NCBI RefSeq assembly: GCF_001189365.1
Contig: NZ_LFJJ01000037.1
Coordinates: forward strand, 1 to 34,346
Direction: 5' to 3'
Length of the DNA stretch: 34,346 bases
From: Candidatus Burkholderia verschuerenii
GTDB taxonomy: Bacteria; Pseudomonadota; Gammaproteobacteria; Burkholderiales; Burkholderiaceae
Shown: positions 1 through 8,924 of the stretch, piece after piece
Layout of the letters: every line of letters starts with the position of its first letter
How positions within the stretch are numbered: the stretch's first letter is position 1
The notes under the pieces: model-generated
Seen by the model: only the letters and a program-made list of their open reading frames with translations
Database searches by the model: none
Told to the model about the DNA's origin: nothing
Translations under genes and position numbers: made by a program

Positions 1-213
1 GATGACAGCCCGAATGGGTCGAGACTCGCGCAGCGCGGCTCGATGCCGCCCACGGTCGCGGCGCACGCCGCGAGCTCGGTTGCGGCACAACAGCCCGACC
101 GTGCCCGCAGGGCGCGGGAAGCCCCAAAGTTTGCGAACCATGCCCCACACATTGCACCAGATGCAATATCCAGAACGCATAACGTTTGCTCTTACTGTGA
201 AATGCGAATTTCC
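1..213. other. no supported gene at left edge
   Basis: One + frame is open from the window edge to 291, but it runs through the promoter and operator found at 214-269 and its translation is not protein-like after about base 170. It may hold the C-terminal end of a gene beginning outside the window. I see no motif in it. The last 60 bases are much more AT-rich than the rest and lead into the promoter. Confidence 0.4.
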
Positions 214-269
214 TTGTCTTACGAACGATTTCAGCTTATGATTCGACAATCAAAACATACCATTTTGAT
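214..269 (+). promoter_or_regulatory. transfer operon promoter with repressor operator
   Basis: The -35 box is TTGTCT (214-219) and the -10 box is TATGAT (237-242), with a 17-base spacer. Six bases after the -10, at the expected start of transcription, lies ATCAAAA-N7-TTTTGAT (249-269), a 7-7-7 inverted repeat. The same arrangement is found at 3938-3994, and the same operator appears twice at 9974-10017. The first gene starts at 350. The bound protein is unknown; one of the two KorA-like proteins in the window is a candidate. Confidence 0.75.
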
Positions 270-349
270 TAGTCAATTTAACGGTTTTTGACGAGCGCGT
301 TAGCAGATTTCGAGGCGCGCTTCTCTTCTGCCCGATCAAGGAGCGCGGT

Positions 350-949
350 ATGAAACTCGGTAAGCCTCTCGCGGTGTTGGCGTTGATGATGAGTTCGTGG
401 ACGGTGCCGCAAGCGGCACACGCGAGCACCTACGGTTGTCAGGTGTTGCTGTGCCTGGCGACGCCGGGCAGTCCGACGAAGTATTCCGAGTGCGTGCCGC
501 CGATTACGCGCCTGTGGGACGATCTTGACCACGGCCGGCCCTTCCCGTCGTGCGATCAGTCGGACGGCAACCAACCGGGCAATTACGCTCAACAACTGTA
601 CGCACCGTATGACCCCTGCCCCGACCCGCTGAAACCTGCCGCGCAGGGCAGCTACGTCGTGCAGGGCTCGCGCAACTCGACGCAGAAGCAAAGCTGGTAC
701 TACGGCGGCGCTGACCAATACACGCTCGTCGGCCAGCCGCAAATGTCCGAGCCGCAAAGCCAAGGGCAACCCGCAGGCCCGCAGGCGTGCGTCGGGAACA
801 CTGTCGGCACGTACACGATCGGCAACTACAACGACGGCGATCAGCAGACGATCACGGTTTACGATCAGGTGCAGTGGCAACAGTACAAGTCGCCGCGTGC
901 GATCGACGTGTACGTGAACGGCAAGATGTATAACCGGGTTCACTGGTAA
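350..949 (+). CDS. trbM: TrbM/KikA-like conjugal transfer protein
   Basis: This 199-residue exported protein has an N-terminal signal peptide (basic start, hydrophobic core, cleavage near AHA at residues 23-25). The mature start carries a Cys-rich CQVLLCLA stretch followed by GSP, SECVPPI and FPSC. That pattern is characteristic of the TrbM/KikA/MpfK family, periplasmic accessory proteins of conjugative systems whose exact role is unclear. An AAGGAG ribosome site lies at 338-343. It is the first gene after the operator-controlled promoter and is followed closely by a small membrane protein and VirB1. Family membership rests on the Cys motif; the C-terminal half is not recognised. Confidence 0.7.
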   Translation: MKLGKPLAVLALMMSSWTVPQAAHASTYGCQVLLCLATPGSPTKYSECVPPITRLWDDLDHGRPFPSCDQSDGNQPGNYAQQLYAPYDPCPDPLKPAAQGSYVVQGSRNSTQKQSWYYGGADQYTLVGQPQMSEPQSQGQPAGPQACVGNTVGTYTIGNYNDGDQQTITVYDQVQWQQYKSPRAIDVYVNGKMYNRVHW

Positions 950-960
950 GCGAGGGCGCG

Positions 961-1230
961 ATGAAACTCCGTGCTCTGCTCGATCGCCTCCTTTCCGAAA
1001 AAGCGCTCACGTTCGGCGTGTGGCTTGCCATCGTGGCGCTGATGTTCTACGCCGTTGCGAGCGCAGTGCAGAACGCCGGCCTGCTGACGGTGAACGCCTT
1101 GCATTCACCGGCCGCTCTCGGCACTTGGCTTGTTTTCGCCGTTATGGCGTTCGTGATGCTCCTGCAAGCGGGTCCGCTTGCAGCGTCGCTCGTTTCGTTC
1201 TTCGTGGACGAAGGCGGTCGCGATGCTTGA
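961..1230 (+). CDS. small two-span inner-membrane protein
   Basis: The 89-residue product has two strongly hydrophobic segments (about residues 18-36 and 54-76) with a short loop between them. I do not recognise the family. It sits 11 bases after the TrbM-like gene, and its stop overlaps the virB1 start (ATGCTTGA), so the two are translationally coupled. Its position suggests a membrane accessory of the mating apparatus, which is inference from context only. Confidence 0.7.
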   Translation: MKLRALLDRLLSEKALTFGVWLAIVALMFYAVASAVQNAGLLTVNALHSPAALGTWLVFAVMAFVMLLQAGPLAASLVSFFVDEGGRDA

Positions 1231-1900
1231 TTTCATCGCAATCGCCCAACAGTGTGCGCCGACAGTCGCGCCGCAAACACTCGCCGCGGTGGCTCACGTC
1301 GAATCGTCATTCAATCCGTATGCGATCGGCGTCGTTGGCGGGAAGCTCGAACGTCAGCCGCGCAGTAAGGCAGAAGCCGTTGCGACGGCGCGCGAGCTCG
1401 AACGCCTCGGCTATAACTTTAGCCTCGGAGCGGTTCAGGTGAACCGCTACAACCTCGCCAAGTACGGCGAAACCTACGACACGATTTTCGATCTGTGCCG
1501 GAACCTTCGGGCCGGTGCTGCCATTCTTCAGGACTGCTTTGCGCGTGCGAAGCCGATCTATCGGAACGATCAGCAGGCACTTCGCGCGGCGTTTAGCTGC
1601 TACTACAGCGGTAACTACGTGACCGGGTTCCGACAAGGTTACGTGCAAAAGGTTGTGCTCGCGGCATCCGACGATCCGAACGCAATCCCGGTTGTGCCGG
1701 CGATTGATAAGAACGCGTCCCCGGCTGCGCCGGCGAACGCGAGCTCGGGCGCGGTTGTGCTGCGCGCGCGGCGCATCGCACCGGCCGAACGCCCTGCCCC
1801 TGCTTGGGCGGTGCGTGCGGTGGACGCGGGTGCCGAAAAAGGCGGGGGTCTTAAATACGAAGCCACGGAGGATGACGGTGACAAAACTCCTGCTGATTGA
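1223..1900 (+). CDS. virB1: VirB1-like lytic transglycosylase
   Basis: The product has 225 residues. The N-terminal half matches the SLT/VirB1 lysozyme fold: HVESSFNP with the likely catalytic Glu27, then GAVQVNRYN and the Leu/Arg-Ala-rich helix before FSCYYSGNY. These enzymes cut peptidoglycan locally so the type IV secretion channel can cross the wall. The ATG at 1223 was chosen because it overlaps the previous stop and gives a normal VirB1 N-terminus; the frame is open further upstream but lies inside the previous gene. There is no obvious signal peptide. The C-terminal third (from about residue 155) is Ala/Pro-rich and looks unstructured. Confidence 0.88.
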   Translation: MLDFIAIAQQCAPTVAPQTLAAVAHVESSFNPYAIGVVGGKLERQPRSKAEAVATARELERLGYNFSLGAVQVNRYNLAKYGETYDTIFDLCRNLRAGAAILQDCFARAKPIYRNDQQALRAAFSCYYSGNYVTGFRQGYVQKVVLAASDDPNAIPVVPAIDKNASPAAPANASSGAVVLRARRIAPAERPAPAWAVRAVDAGAEKGGGLKYEATEDDGDKTPAD

Positions 1901-3920
1901 ATCGCCGAACAAGATCCACACGTTGCAAGAGATTTTGGGCGACGACTGGAAAATCATCGCGACTTACGGCCATATCCGCGATCTGCCGGATGACGAAATG
2001 GGCGTAAGTGCGCCGACGTATCGGCCGCAGTACGTGTTGAGCGAACGCGGTGCGCGGCAGGTTGCCGCCATAAAGAAGGCGATGGCGAGCGCCGACGAAA
2101 TCTACCTCGGAACCGACCCGGATCGCGAGGGCGAGTCTATTTCGTGGCACATCAAAGACGCGTGCGGCATCACGGAGTACAAGCGCGTGCGCTTCAATGA
2201 GTTGACGGCAGACTACGTTCGCAAGGTCATCGCGAAGCCCGACAAGATCGACAATCAGCGCGTGTTGGCGCAGGAAACGCGGCGCGTTGAGGATCGGTTT
2301 CTTGGCTACAAGGTCAGCCCGGCATTGAGCCAGATTGGCGGCATGAAGCTGTCGGCCGGTCGCGTGCAAAGCATCGCGAATCGCATCGTCGTCGAGCGCG
2401 AGCTCGCCATCAAATTTTTCAAGCCGACCGATCACTTCGGCGTCAAGCTCGATTTTGGTGAGTGGTTCGCAGAATGGGACACGAAGGCGTTCGTTTCCGA
2501 AGAGTCGCCGTATGTGCTCGATCGCGAGCTCGCGACGCGCATCGCGGCGCTTGCCTCGGTCACGGTCGCGCAGTTCGACGAAGGCCGCGCGACGCGTTCG
2601 CCGCCCGCGCCGTTCACCACGTCAACGATGCAGCAGGCCGCGTCGGTGTCGCTCAAGATGAAAACTGCCGACGCGATGGATACGGCGCAAAAGCTCTTCG
2701 AGAAAGGGCTGATTACCTACCATCGTACCGATAGCCCGAACCTGTCGGCCGATGCAGTCGCGGCGATCTTCGCCTACTGCGACGCGGCCGGCCTGCCGCG
2801 CGCCGAGAAGCATCGCCAGTTCAAGGCTCGCGAGAGTGCGCAAGAGGGTCACGAAGCGACGCGGCCCACTGAGTTTGAAGTGCTGGAAGCGGGCGACACG
2901 CCGCAAGAGCGGGCTCTGTATCGGCTCATCTGGCAACGGGCAGTTGCCTCGCAAATGGCCGAAGCGAAGTACGCAACGCGCACGGCAGTCCTGTCGGGTG
3001 GTGAGCTCGACGGCAAGCCGGTCACGTTCACGGCGAAGGGCCGCACGCTGCTCGAACCGGGCTGGCTTTCGTTGACGAAAGGCGATCAGGCCGAAGAGCA
3101 AGAGGCCGAAGTCGCCAATCCGATTCCGAAGCTCTCGAAAGGCTCGGCGCTCACGCCCGCAGGCGAGGTCGTCGCGAAGAAAACGCGTGCGCCTGCGCGC
3201 CTCACTGACGCGTCGCTCATCAAGATCCTCGACGAGCGCGGCATCGGTCGGCCCTCGACGTTTCAGAGCATGGTCAAGACGCTACTTGACCGGGGCTACG
3301 CCACGCAGACGAGCGATATGCGCCTATTTGCAACGGAGCTCGGCACCTACGTCTATCAGGCGCTGAACGGCCGTTTCGGCTTTATGGATTTCGACTACAC
3401 GCACGACATGGAAGCACGTCTCGACGAGATTGCCGAAGGCCGCGCGAAGTATGTCGATACGGTCGCGTCATTCGAGAGCGACATTGATGCGGAAGTCGCG
3501 CGGTTCCTGACCGACGTGAAGCCGCGCTTTCCGTGCCCGACGTGTGGGCGTCCGATGCACCGGATTGAGCCCGACGACAAAGAGCCGTTTTGGGGCTGCT
3601 CGGGCTACCCGGACGATTGCAAGACGACGCGGCCGGATGCCAACGGCAAGCCGGGCGCTGCGGCTGGCCCTGCCCTCTCGGCCCACAAGTGCCGTTGCGG
3701 CAAGCCGCTGATTCACCTGAAACGCGCAGCCTCGGGCGATACGAAAGGTTACGACTTTTGGGGGTGCAGCGATCGCGGTACGTGTTCGCAGACATATCCG
3801 AACAAGAACGGCAAGCCTGACTATGCCGCCGCGATGAACAAGAAGCCCGGAGGGGTTCAGGTCGGCGGGAAGAAGCCACCGGCAAAGAAAGGCGGGCTCG
3901 CTCTTCTCAAAAAGCACTAA
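1872..3920 (+). CDS. type IA DNA topoisomerase with zinc fingers
   Basis: The 682-residue enzyme relaxes or decatenates DNA through a 5'-phosphotyrosine intermediate. The N-terminal Toprim domain begins KLLLIESPNK and carries the acidic TDPDREGES motif (Asp82, Asp84, Glu86). The catalytic Tyr283 lies in ITYHRTDSPNLS, the TopA-type signature. SAGRVQS and GIGRPST motifs follow. The C-terminus has two four-Cys zinc ribbons (CPTCG...CSGYPDDC and CRCG...CSDRGTC) and a Lys-rich tail. The start at 1872 has a GGAGG-like site and overlaps the end of virB1; the frame is open further upstream but antisense-like there. Topoisomerases of this type occur in several plasmid transfer regions. Confidence 0.93.
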   Translation: MTVTKLLLIESPNKIHTLQEILGDDWKIIATYGHIRDLPDDEMGVSAPTYRPQYVLSERGARQVAAIKKAMASADEIYLGTDPDREGESISWHIKDACGITEYKRVRFNELTADYVRKVIAKPDKIDNQRVLAQETRRVEDRFLGYKVSPALSQIGGMKLSAGRVQSIANRIVVERELAIKFFKPTDHFGVKLDFGEWFAEWDTKAFVSEESPYVLDRELATRIAALASVTVAQFDEGRATRSPPAPFTTSTMQQAASVSLKMKTADAMDTAQKLFEKGLITYHRTDSPNLSADAVAAIFAYCDAAGLPRAEKHRQFKARESAQEGHEATRPTEFEVLEAGDTPQERALYRLIWQRAVASQMAEAKYATRTAVLSGGELDGKPVTFTAKGRTLLEPGWLSLTKGDQAEEQEAEVANPIPKLSKGSALTPAGEVVAKKTRAPARLTDASLIKILDERGIGRPSTFQSMVKTLLDRGYATQTSDMRLFATELGTYVYQALNGRFGFMDFDYTHDMEARLDEIAEGRAKYVDTVASFESDIDAEVARFLTDVKPRFPCPTCGRPMHRIEPDDKEPFWGCSGYPDDCKTTRPDANGKPGAAAGPALSAHKCRCGKPLIHLKRAASGDTKGYDFWGCSDRGTCSQTYPNKNGKPDYAAAMNKKPGGVQVGGKKPPAKKGGLALLKKH

Positions 3921-3994
3921 ATTGATAAATCAATTCATTGCCTTTTGATTTCTGACACCCTATGATCTGAATTATCAAAACGAGTAATTTTGAT
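3920..3994 (+). promoter_or_regulatory. second transfer promoter with operator
   Basis: The -35 box TTGCCT (3938-3943) and -10 box TATGAT (3961-3966) are 17 bases apart. The operator ATCAAAA-N7-TTTTGAT (3974-3994) covers the expected transcription start. A further perfect palindrome, AATTGAT-AA-ATCAATT, lies at 3920-3935 just upstream of the -35. This is nearly the same layout as at 214-269. It would drive the small gene at 4008 and virB2 to virB6. Confidence 0.78.
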
Positions 3995-4007
3995 GCTCAA
4001 GGCTCGT

Positions 4008-4364
4008 ATGTGGATAGAATTGTGTCCCTCACCTTACGAGACAAACACGAGGATGGACACGATCAACGAAGTGGCGCTGAAAGAGCGCGAATCCCTGGGG
4101 CAGCTAGTGAGTTTCAGGGTTATTGAGGTTGACAGGAAATACGAACTCCATTGCCGCTTCATGTGGCAGGAAAGCGAGGTGCAACTAATCACACAACGTA
4201 AGAAGCCCCGTACATGGTCGAGCCTCGATAGCCTCGTCGATTACCTCGACAAGACGTTCGGGCCGATCCCGACCATATTCCTTCGACATTTTTCTGAGAG
4301 TGAAGCAAATGCACTTGCAAACGGCCGACCTGAACCGCCCGACGCTGGCGAAGTACCTGACTGA
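4008..4364 (+). CDS. small conserved plasmid protein, unknown
   Basis: The start is uncertain. The ATG at 3993 lies inside the operator, so ATG 4008 (AAGG five bases before it, 118 residues) or ATG 4053 is more likely. The C-terminal half contains a recognisable pattern, RKKPRTWSSLDSLVDYL, like that of small plasmid proteins of unknown function. There is no signal peptide or membrane span. The 3' end overlaps the virB2 start by 56 bases. It is the first gene of the virB2-virB6 operon, which would suit a regulatory or accessory role, but that is a guess. Confidence 0.6.
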   Translation: MWIELCPSPYETNTRMDTINEVALKERESLGQLVSFRVIEVDRKYELHCRFMWQESEVQLITQRKKPRTWSSLDSLVDYLDKTFGPIPTIFLRHFSESEANALANGRPEPPDAGEVPD

Positions 4365-4659
4365 CCTTCTCGCGCGCAAGCGCGTCCATCTGGCGATGGC
4401 GCGCGGCGCTGTCACGGCCGGCGCGCTGCTGCCGGCTCTGTGCTTTGCGCAGGTGAGCATTGCTTCGCCGGCCCAAAGCATCTTGCAAATCATTTCGGCA
4501 GGCTTCGCGATCATCGCCGGTATCGGCGTGATCTTCTGCACGATCGCGGGTATTTTCGGCTTCGCGCAATGGACGCGACTGCTGAACATCATCGGCTGGA
4601 TCGTCGCGGGTGGCGGTGGCCTCGCTCTCGCAACATACGCCGCTTCGCTGGCCGTTTGA
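4309..4659 (+). CDS. virB2: VirB2-like pilin precursor
   Basis: The 116-residue product has a long positively charged leader, a hydrophobic signal with cleavage likely after CFA, then two long hydrophobic helices separated by a short polar loop (FAQWTRLLN), the normal plan of VirB2/TrbC pilins. It should be processed and assembled into the conjugative pilus. ATG 4309 is preferred over GTG 4300 because of the purine-rich GAGAGTGAA just upstream. virB3 follows after 14 bases. Confidence 0.88.
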   Translation: MHLQTADLNRPTLAKYLTDLLARKRVHLAMARGAVTAGALLPALCFAQVSIASPAQSILQIISAGFAIIAGIGVIFCTIAGIFGFAQWTRLLNIIGWIVAGGGGLALATYAASLAV

Positions 4660-4673
4660 GCTCGGGTGCTCAC

Positions 4674-5021
4674 ATGGCCAATTCCGACGACAGGGAAGAA
4701 CTCATCACGGTCGAGAAAGTCGCGCTCGGGATGACGAAGCCGGTCATGAAGGGCGGCATTCCGATTTCCGCTCTCGCGATCATCTTCGCGTTTAGCGCCG
4801 AGCTCGTTCTCTTCGGCTTCCTGTTCTTCAAGAACCCGTTTTTCGGTCTGGTGGGTCTGCCGCTGTATGGCATGGCTCGCATCCGTGCTCGGGTTGAAGA
4901 GCGCTTCATCGAGCTCATGGCGGCAGCGGCACGCACGCGCTGGTTTAACCGTGCGCGTCGCCGTTGGGGCGCAACGACGTTGAGCCCGCTCCGCTTTCGC
5001 AAGAGCAAGGTTTGGCGATAA
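4674..5021 (+). CDS. virB3: VirB3-like inner-membrane protein
   Basis: The 115-residue product has hydrophobic segments near residues 28-66 between a charged N-terminus and a basic C-terminus. KVALGMTKPVMKGGIPI and the following helix fit the VirB3/TrbD family, a partner of VirB4 at the base of the channel. Its place between virB2 and virB4 is canonical apart from one small extra gene. Confidence 0.85.
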   Translation: MANSDDREELITVEKVALGMTKPVMKGGIPISALAIIFAFSAELVLFGFLFFKNPFFGLVGLPLYGMARIRARVEERFIELMAAAARTRWFNRARRRWGATTLSPLRFRKSKVWR

Positions 5022-5033
5022 GGGGGGCACGTG

Positions 5034-5252
5034 ATGACACCGTTCGTTGCTCATGCAATTCCGCGTTTCGGTGCGTACTCCGGTGGTCATGGGGCGCACG
5101 GCATTGTCGATCTCATCATTGATTCGGTAGTCCGCAGCGCGGTCTATCGAATGGTCGGCGCGGCGATGCACGGGCATGACTTTGCGGCGATGTTGGGGAT
5201 TGGCGTGAGCCTGATCCTCGGAGCCGTCGCCGTGCGGCACTTACTCCGATAG
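5034..5252 (+). CDS. small membrane protein between virB3 and virB4
   Basis: The 72-residue product has one clear hydrophobic C-terminal segment (about residues 50-70) and a His/Gly-rich middle. ATG 5034 was chosen over GTG 5031 because the AGGGGGG site (5021-5027) is better spaced. It is not recognised. An extra gene here is unusual for VirB systems, where virB3 and virB4 are normally adjacent or fused. Confidence 0.7.
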   Translation: MTPFVAHAIPRFGAYSGGHGAHGIVDLIIDSVVRSAVYRMVGAAMHGHDFAAMLGIGVSLILGAVAVRHLLR

Positions 5253-5263
5253 CAGAGAGCACT

Positions 5264-7969
5264 ATGAATCTGGCTGACCGACAATACCTGCTTGAAAACT
5301 CGGGTTTCCTGCCGAGTCAAATCCCGTACAAGGTTCATGCGACGCACGAATTCTTGAGCACGCAGGCGGGCGACTATGTGACGGTGCTTTCCGTCGATGG
5401 CGTCACCTTCCAGACGTCCGACATTGGCGACGTCAATATCGCGCACGAAACATTGAACATCATCCTGCGCAACCTCGCCAGTCCGCACCTGTCGATCTGG
5501 ACGCATACCGTCCACGACGAGGAAAAGACCTATGTGGACGGCTCTTTTCCGACCACGTTCGCGACGAAGTTCAACGACGTATATCGCGCCGACGTGAGCG
5601 GCACGCGCCTCATGTCGAGCAGGATCTATATCACGCTCGTCTATCGGCCGATCGTCGAAAAGGCTGAACGTGCGGTGCTGCTTCGCAAGAACACGAACAA
5701 GCGCGCGGCCGACGAGCTCGCGGAAGTCCACACCGAAGCACGCGACAAGCTCACGGACGCCGTTCGCACGCTCTCGCGGATGCTCGCGCGGTACAACCCT
5801 GTCCAACTCAAGACGTACCGCCATCGCGGTAGCCTGTTTTCCGAAGTGCTGGAATTCTTCGGCTATCTGGTGAATGGGTACTGGCAGCGCGTGCCGGTTC
5901 TCCCGGCTGATATTTCGACGTACCTGCCGACTGCGCGCCCGATTTGGGGTGTGGATGCCTACGAACTGCGCGGGCCGGTAGAAACGCGCTACGGCGTTTT
6001 TCTGGCCTTCCAGACGTATCCGGGCAGCACTTACCCCGGCTTGCTCGATGGCCTGCTCACGGAGCCGTTTAGCTACGTGCTCACGCAGAGCTACCAATTC
6101 ATGGATCGCACTAGCGCGCAAGAATCGTTGCAGAAAGAGCGAAACAAGCTCGCCGGCAGCGGCAATCTCGTCGAAGAGCAAATCGCGGACATTGACGACA
6201 AGATTCGGATGCTCAACAACGGCGAAATCGTGTACGGCGGGCATCATCTGTCGCTCAACGTTTTCGGCAAGGATCAAAAGACGTTGCGCAACGCCGTCGC
6301 GGTCGCGCAAACGGCGCTCGGCAGCGTCGGTTGCAATGTGGCACGCGAAGATGATGCGCTGGTCGAAGCGTTCCTCGCGCAGTTGCCGGGCAACTTCCGC
6401 GAGCGTCCGCGCCTGAGCGGCCTCGACTCGCGCAATTTCGCTGCACTGTCGGCATTCCACAACTACCCGACCGGGCAGAAGGAGAATAACCAGTGGGGCG
6501 ACGCGATCGTGATGATGCGTACTACGGCGGGCTCGCCCTACTTCTTCAACTATCACCACTCGAAGGCAGCGATTCAGAAGCTCATCCGTAACAGCGCGTC
6601 GCTTGATTACGACGCGACTGTGACGGCTACCGAAGAGAACGCGTCGGAAGAAGAGCGCCGCAACGCGCGCGATGTGTACGCGTCGATCGCGGAACAGCAA
6701 GTGACGGCATTGCAGGTCGCGAAGGACGAGGAAGAATATCTCGACGACGACGTGCCGCCGACCGCTTTCGTTGACGAAAGTGAAGGGCCATTCCGCGACG
6801 CTCCGTTTGCGAAGCGCACGCCTGAAATTCAGGCGGCTGTGAAAAAGCAAATGGTCGCGAACCTCGGCAACATGATTATCATTGGGCCGGCCGGTAGCGG
6901 TAAAACCGTGATGCAAGGTGTGCTCGCGACGTTTAGCACGAAGATTCCGGCGATGCGGATTGCCGTGCTCGACAAGGACGAGGGCATGAAGCTCATGGTC
7001 GTTGCCAACGGTGGGACGTACCTGTCGATCAAGCACGAAACCGATGAGCGCGGCAACGCTCGCTATTCGGGCATGGCTCCGCTTCAAATGGTGACCAACG
7101 AAGCGAACACCGCATTGGTGATTCGCCTCGTTCGCAAGCTGTGCGCGCCGGCCGGCCAAACGCTCTCGATGCAGGAATCGAATTCGATCACTTACGCCGC
7201 GCGTGAAGTGATGAAGCGCCCGGCTTCCGAACGACGGCTGCGTCAGGTGTATGACCTGATTCCGAGCGATTCGAGCGAAGGCGCGAAAGCCCGCCTCGAA
7301 CAGTGGGTGTATGACGGCGACCACGCATGGGTGTTCGACGGCGAGCGCGATCATATCTCGCTCGGCGCGAAGCTCGTCGGGTTCGACATTACGGACTTCC
7401 TCGAAATCCCCGAACTGCGCTCGCCGATCATCATGTATCTCGCGCATCGCGTGCGGCACGAAATGATTACGGGCTCGCCGTTCGTTTGGTTTTGGGATGA
7501 GTTCTGGAAGAGCCTGCAAGACGAGGAACTGAGCTACATCGCAAAGGATGAGCTCAAAACGATCCGCAAGAAAAACGGCCTGCTGGTGATGGGTACGCAG
7601 GAGGCCGAGGACATTGTGAACTCGCCGATCAGCAGCACGATTATCCAGCAGACCGCGACCATGATTCTGTGCCCGAACCCGAAGGGCGATCGCAAGGCAT
7701 ACGTGGACGGGCTCAAACTGACGGAAACGGAGTTCCAGATTGTGGTGAGCGGCATGCCGGTCGGCAGCAATCGTTATCTGGTCAAACAGGGTCATTCGAG
7801 CGTCGTCGTGGAGCTCGATCTGAGCGCGCCGTCTTTCGCGGATTCGCTCTCGATCCTCTCGGGCACGAAAGAAAACGTGCGTCTCTACGAATCCATTGTC
7901 GCCGAGCTCGGCACGTCCAACCCGGATGCGTGGCTTCCGGTGTTCTATCAAAGGAGAAATGCAGCATGA
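5264..7969 (+). CDS. virB4: VirB4 ATPase
   Basis: The 901-residue product is a full-length VirB4/CagE/TrbE ATPase that powers pilus assembly and substrate transfer from the inner membrane. The C-terminal AAA domain has Walker A GPAGSGKT (541-548) and Walker B FVWFWDEF with Asp745-Glu746. The N-terminal domain shows the usual ISSRIYITLVYRP-like region. Its stop overlaps the virB5 start (ATGA). A large antisense open frame over the same DNA is a codon-bias shadow. Confidence 0.96.
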   Translation: MNLADRQYLLENSGFLPSQIPYKVHATHEFLSTQAGDYVTVLSVDGVTFQTSDIGDVNIAHETLNIILRNLASPHLSIWTHTVHDEEKTYVDGSFPTTFATKFNDVYRADVSGTRLMSSRIYITLVYRPIVEKAERAVLLRKNTNKRAADELAEVHTEARDKLTDAVRTLSRMLARYNPVQLKTYRHRGSLFSEVLEFFGYLVNGYWQRVPVLPADISTYLPTARPIWGVDAYELRGPVETRYGVFLAFQTYPGSTYPGLLDGLLTEPFSYVLTQSYQFMDRTSAQESLQKERNKLAGSGNLVEEQIADIDDKIRMLNNGEIVYGGHHLSLNVFGKDQKTLRNAVAVAQTALGSVGCNVAREDDALVEAFLAQLPGNFRERPRLSGLDSRNFAALSAFHNYPTGQKENNQWGDAIVMMRTTAGSPYFFNYHHSKAAIQKLIRNSASLDYDATVTATEENASEEERRNARDVYASIAEQQVTALQVAKDEEEYLDDDVPPTAFVDESEGPFRDAPFAKRTPEIQAAVKKQMVANLGNMIIIGPAGSGKTVMQGVLATFSTKIPAMRIAVLDKDEGMKLMVVANGGTYLSIKHETDERGNARYSGMAPLQMVTNEANTALVIRLVRKLCAPAGQTLSMQESNSITYAAREVMKRPASERRLRQVYDLIPSDSSEGAKARLEQWVYDGDHAWVFDGERDHISLGAKLVGFDITDFLEIPELRSPIIMYLAHRVRHEMITGSPFVWFWDEFWKSLQDEELSYIAKDELKTIRKKNGLLVMGTQEAEDIVNSPISSTIIQQTATMILCPNPKGDRKAYVDGLKLTETEFQIVVSGMPVGSNRYLVKQGHSSVVVELDLSAPSFADSLSILSGTKENVRLYESIVAELGTSNPDAWLPVFYQRRNAA
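6764..6781. repeat. operator-like palindrome inside virB4
   Basis: GCTTTCGT-TG-ACGAAAGT lies within the virB4 coding sequence. It differs by one base from ACTTTCGT-TG-ACGAAAGT, the complement form of the palindrome found around oriT (23286, 23399, 23484) and upstream of the ssb promoter (34169). It may be a binding site for a KorB/ParB-like protein or a chance match constrained by the encoded AFVDESE. Confidence 0.45.
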
Positions 7970-8631
7970 AACGCCTTGTTATTACCGCTGCCCTCTTGGC
8001 GGCACTGACTTCCGGTTCGGCCTTCGCGCAGGGCATCCCGGTTTACGACAATACGTCGTTCCTCACGCTCGTCCAAAGTTTCCAGCAGGCGCAGCAAACC
8101 TACTCGCAGTTGCAGACGACGTACAACTCGACGGTCGGCAGCCGTGGCCTTAGCAGCCTCATCAACAACCCGGCCGCACGTCAGTATCTTCCGTCCGATT
8201 TTCAAGGCGTTCTGAGCGGCATCAGCACCGGCAGCGGCGATCTGTCCGGCCTGGCGAAACAGATCCTCTCGAATAACTCGGTGCTGAATTCGAGCCAGCT
8301 TGCGGCACTGAGCCCGGCCAATCAGCAGTTGATCGCGGCAGCACGTAATCAGAATGCGTCGCTCTCGGCGGCGTCGCAGTCGGCATTCTCGGCCGCGACC
8401 CAACGCTTTACGACGCTGCAAACGCTGATTGACTCGATCGACGGCGAAACCGATCCGAAGGCGATTCAGGACTTGCAGGCCCGGATTCAGGCCGAAAACG
8501 TCATGATGCAAAACGAGAATGCACGCCTCGCAGCGATGAGCGCTGCGAGCACGCAGCAACAGCAAGTGCAAATGCAGGCCGATCGTGAGCGCGCGGTGGG
8601 CTTCACCAACACCGCACCCCCTGCTTTCTAA
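7966..8631 (+). CDS. virB5: VirB5-like minor pilin
   Basis: The 221-residue product has a classical signal peptide (cleavage after AFA, about residue 22). The mature protein is helical, Gln/Ser/Ala-rich, with long amphipathic stretches, typical of VirB5/TraC proteins that sit at the pilus tip. AAGGAG precedes ATG 7966, which overlaps the virB4 stop. The frame is open upstream inside virB4, but the signal peptide fixes the start. Confidence 0.87.
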   Translation: MKRLVITAALLAALTSGSAFAQGIPVYDNTSFLTLVQSFQQAQQTYSQLQTTYNSTVGSRGLSSLINNPAARQYLPSDFQGVLSGISTGSGDLSGLAKQILSNNSVLNSSQLAALSPANQQLIAAARNQNASLSAASQSAFSAATQRFTTLQTLIDSIDGETDPKAIQDLQARIQAENVMMQNENARLAAMSAASTQQQQVQMQADRERAVGFTNTAPPAF

Positions 8632-8645
8632 GGAGCCGTACACCC

Positions 8646-8909
8646 ATGCGCCGAAACACGCAATTGAAGATTGTCGCGGGTTTCGCGTTGTGCGCCGCAC
8701 TTGCGGCGTGCAACACGAAACCGACTGCGATCCCGTTCTTGGATCGGGTCTTGACCGTTGACGAGTTCACGCAGCAGGCCGACATGCGCAAGCGCGTGCT
8801 CGACGCCTGCCACGAGAATCCGGGCGAGCTCGGCCAAGACCCGAACTGCATCAACGCGGCCAAGTCGGCGGAAGCGCAGTTCACGAAGGGCAATATCCCG
8901 AAGTTCTAA
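8646..8909 (+). CDS. eexN: EexN-like entry-exclusion lipoprotein
   Basis: The 87-residue lipoprotein has the lipobox LAAC at residues 19-22. The mature part reads RKRVLDACHENPGELGQDPNCINA, the pattern of EexN family proteins, which block redundant entry of the same plasmid into a cell that already holds it. EexN genes usually lie between virB5 and virB6, as here. It is short, with one Cys pair that could form a disulfide. Confidence 0.82.
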   Translation: MRRNTQLKIVAGFALCAALAACNTKPTAIPFLDRVLTVDEFTQQADMRKRVLDACHENPGELGQDPNCINAAKSAEAQFTKGNIPKF

Positions 8910-8924
8910 CGAAGGCACGGCCCC

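Noticed and set aside
5144..7951. Very long - strand open frame opposite virB4
   Set aside because: It is antisense to a clear VirB4 ATPase. The product is Arg/His/Val-rich without motifs, as expected from GC-biased codons.
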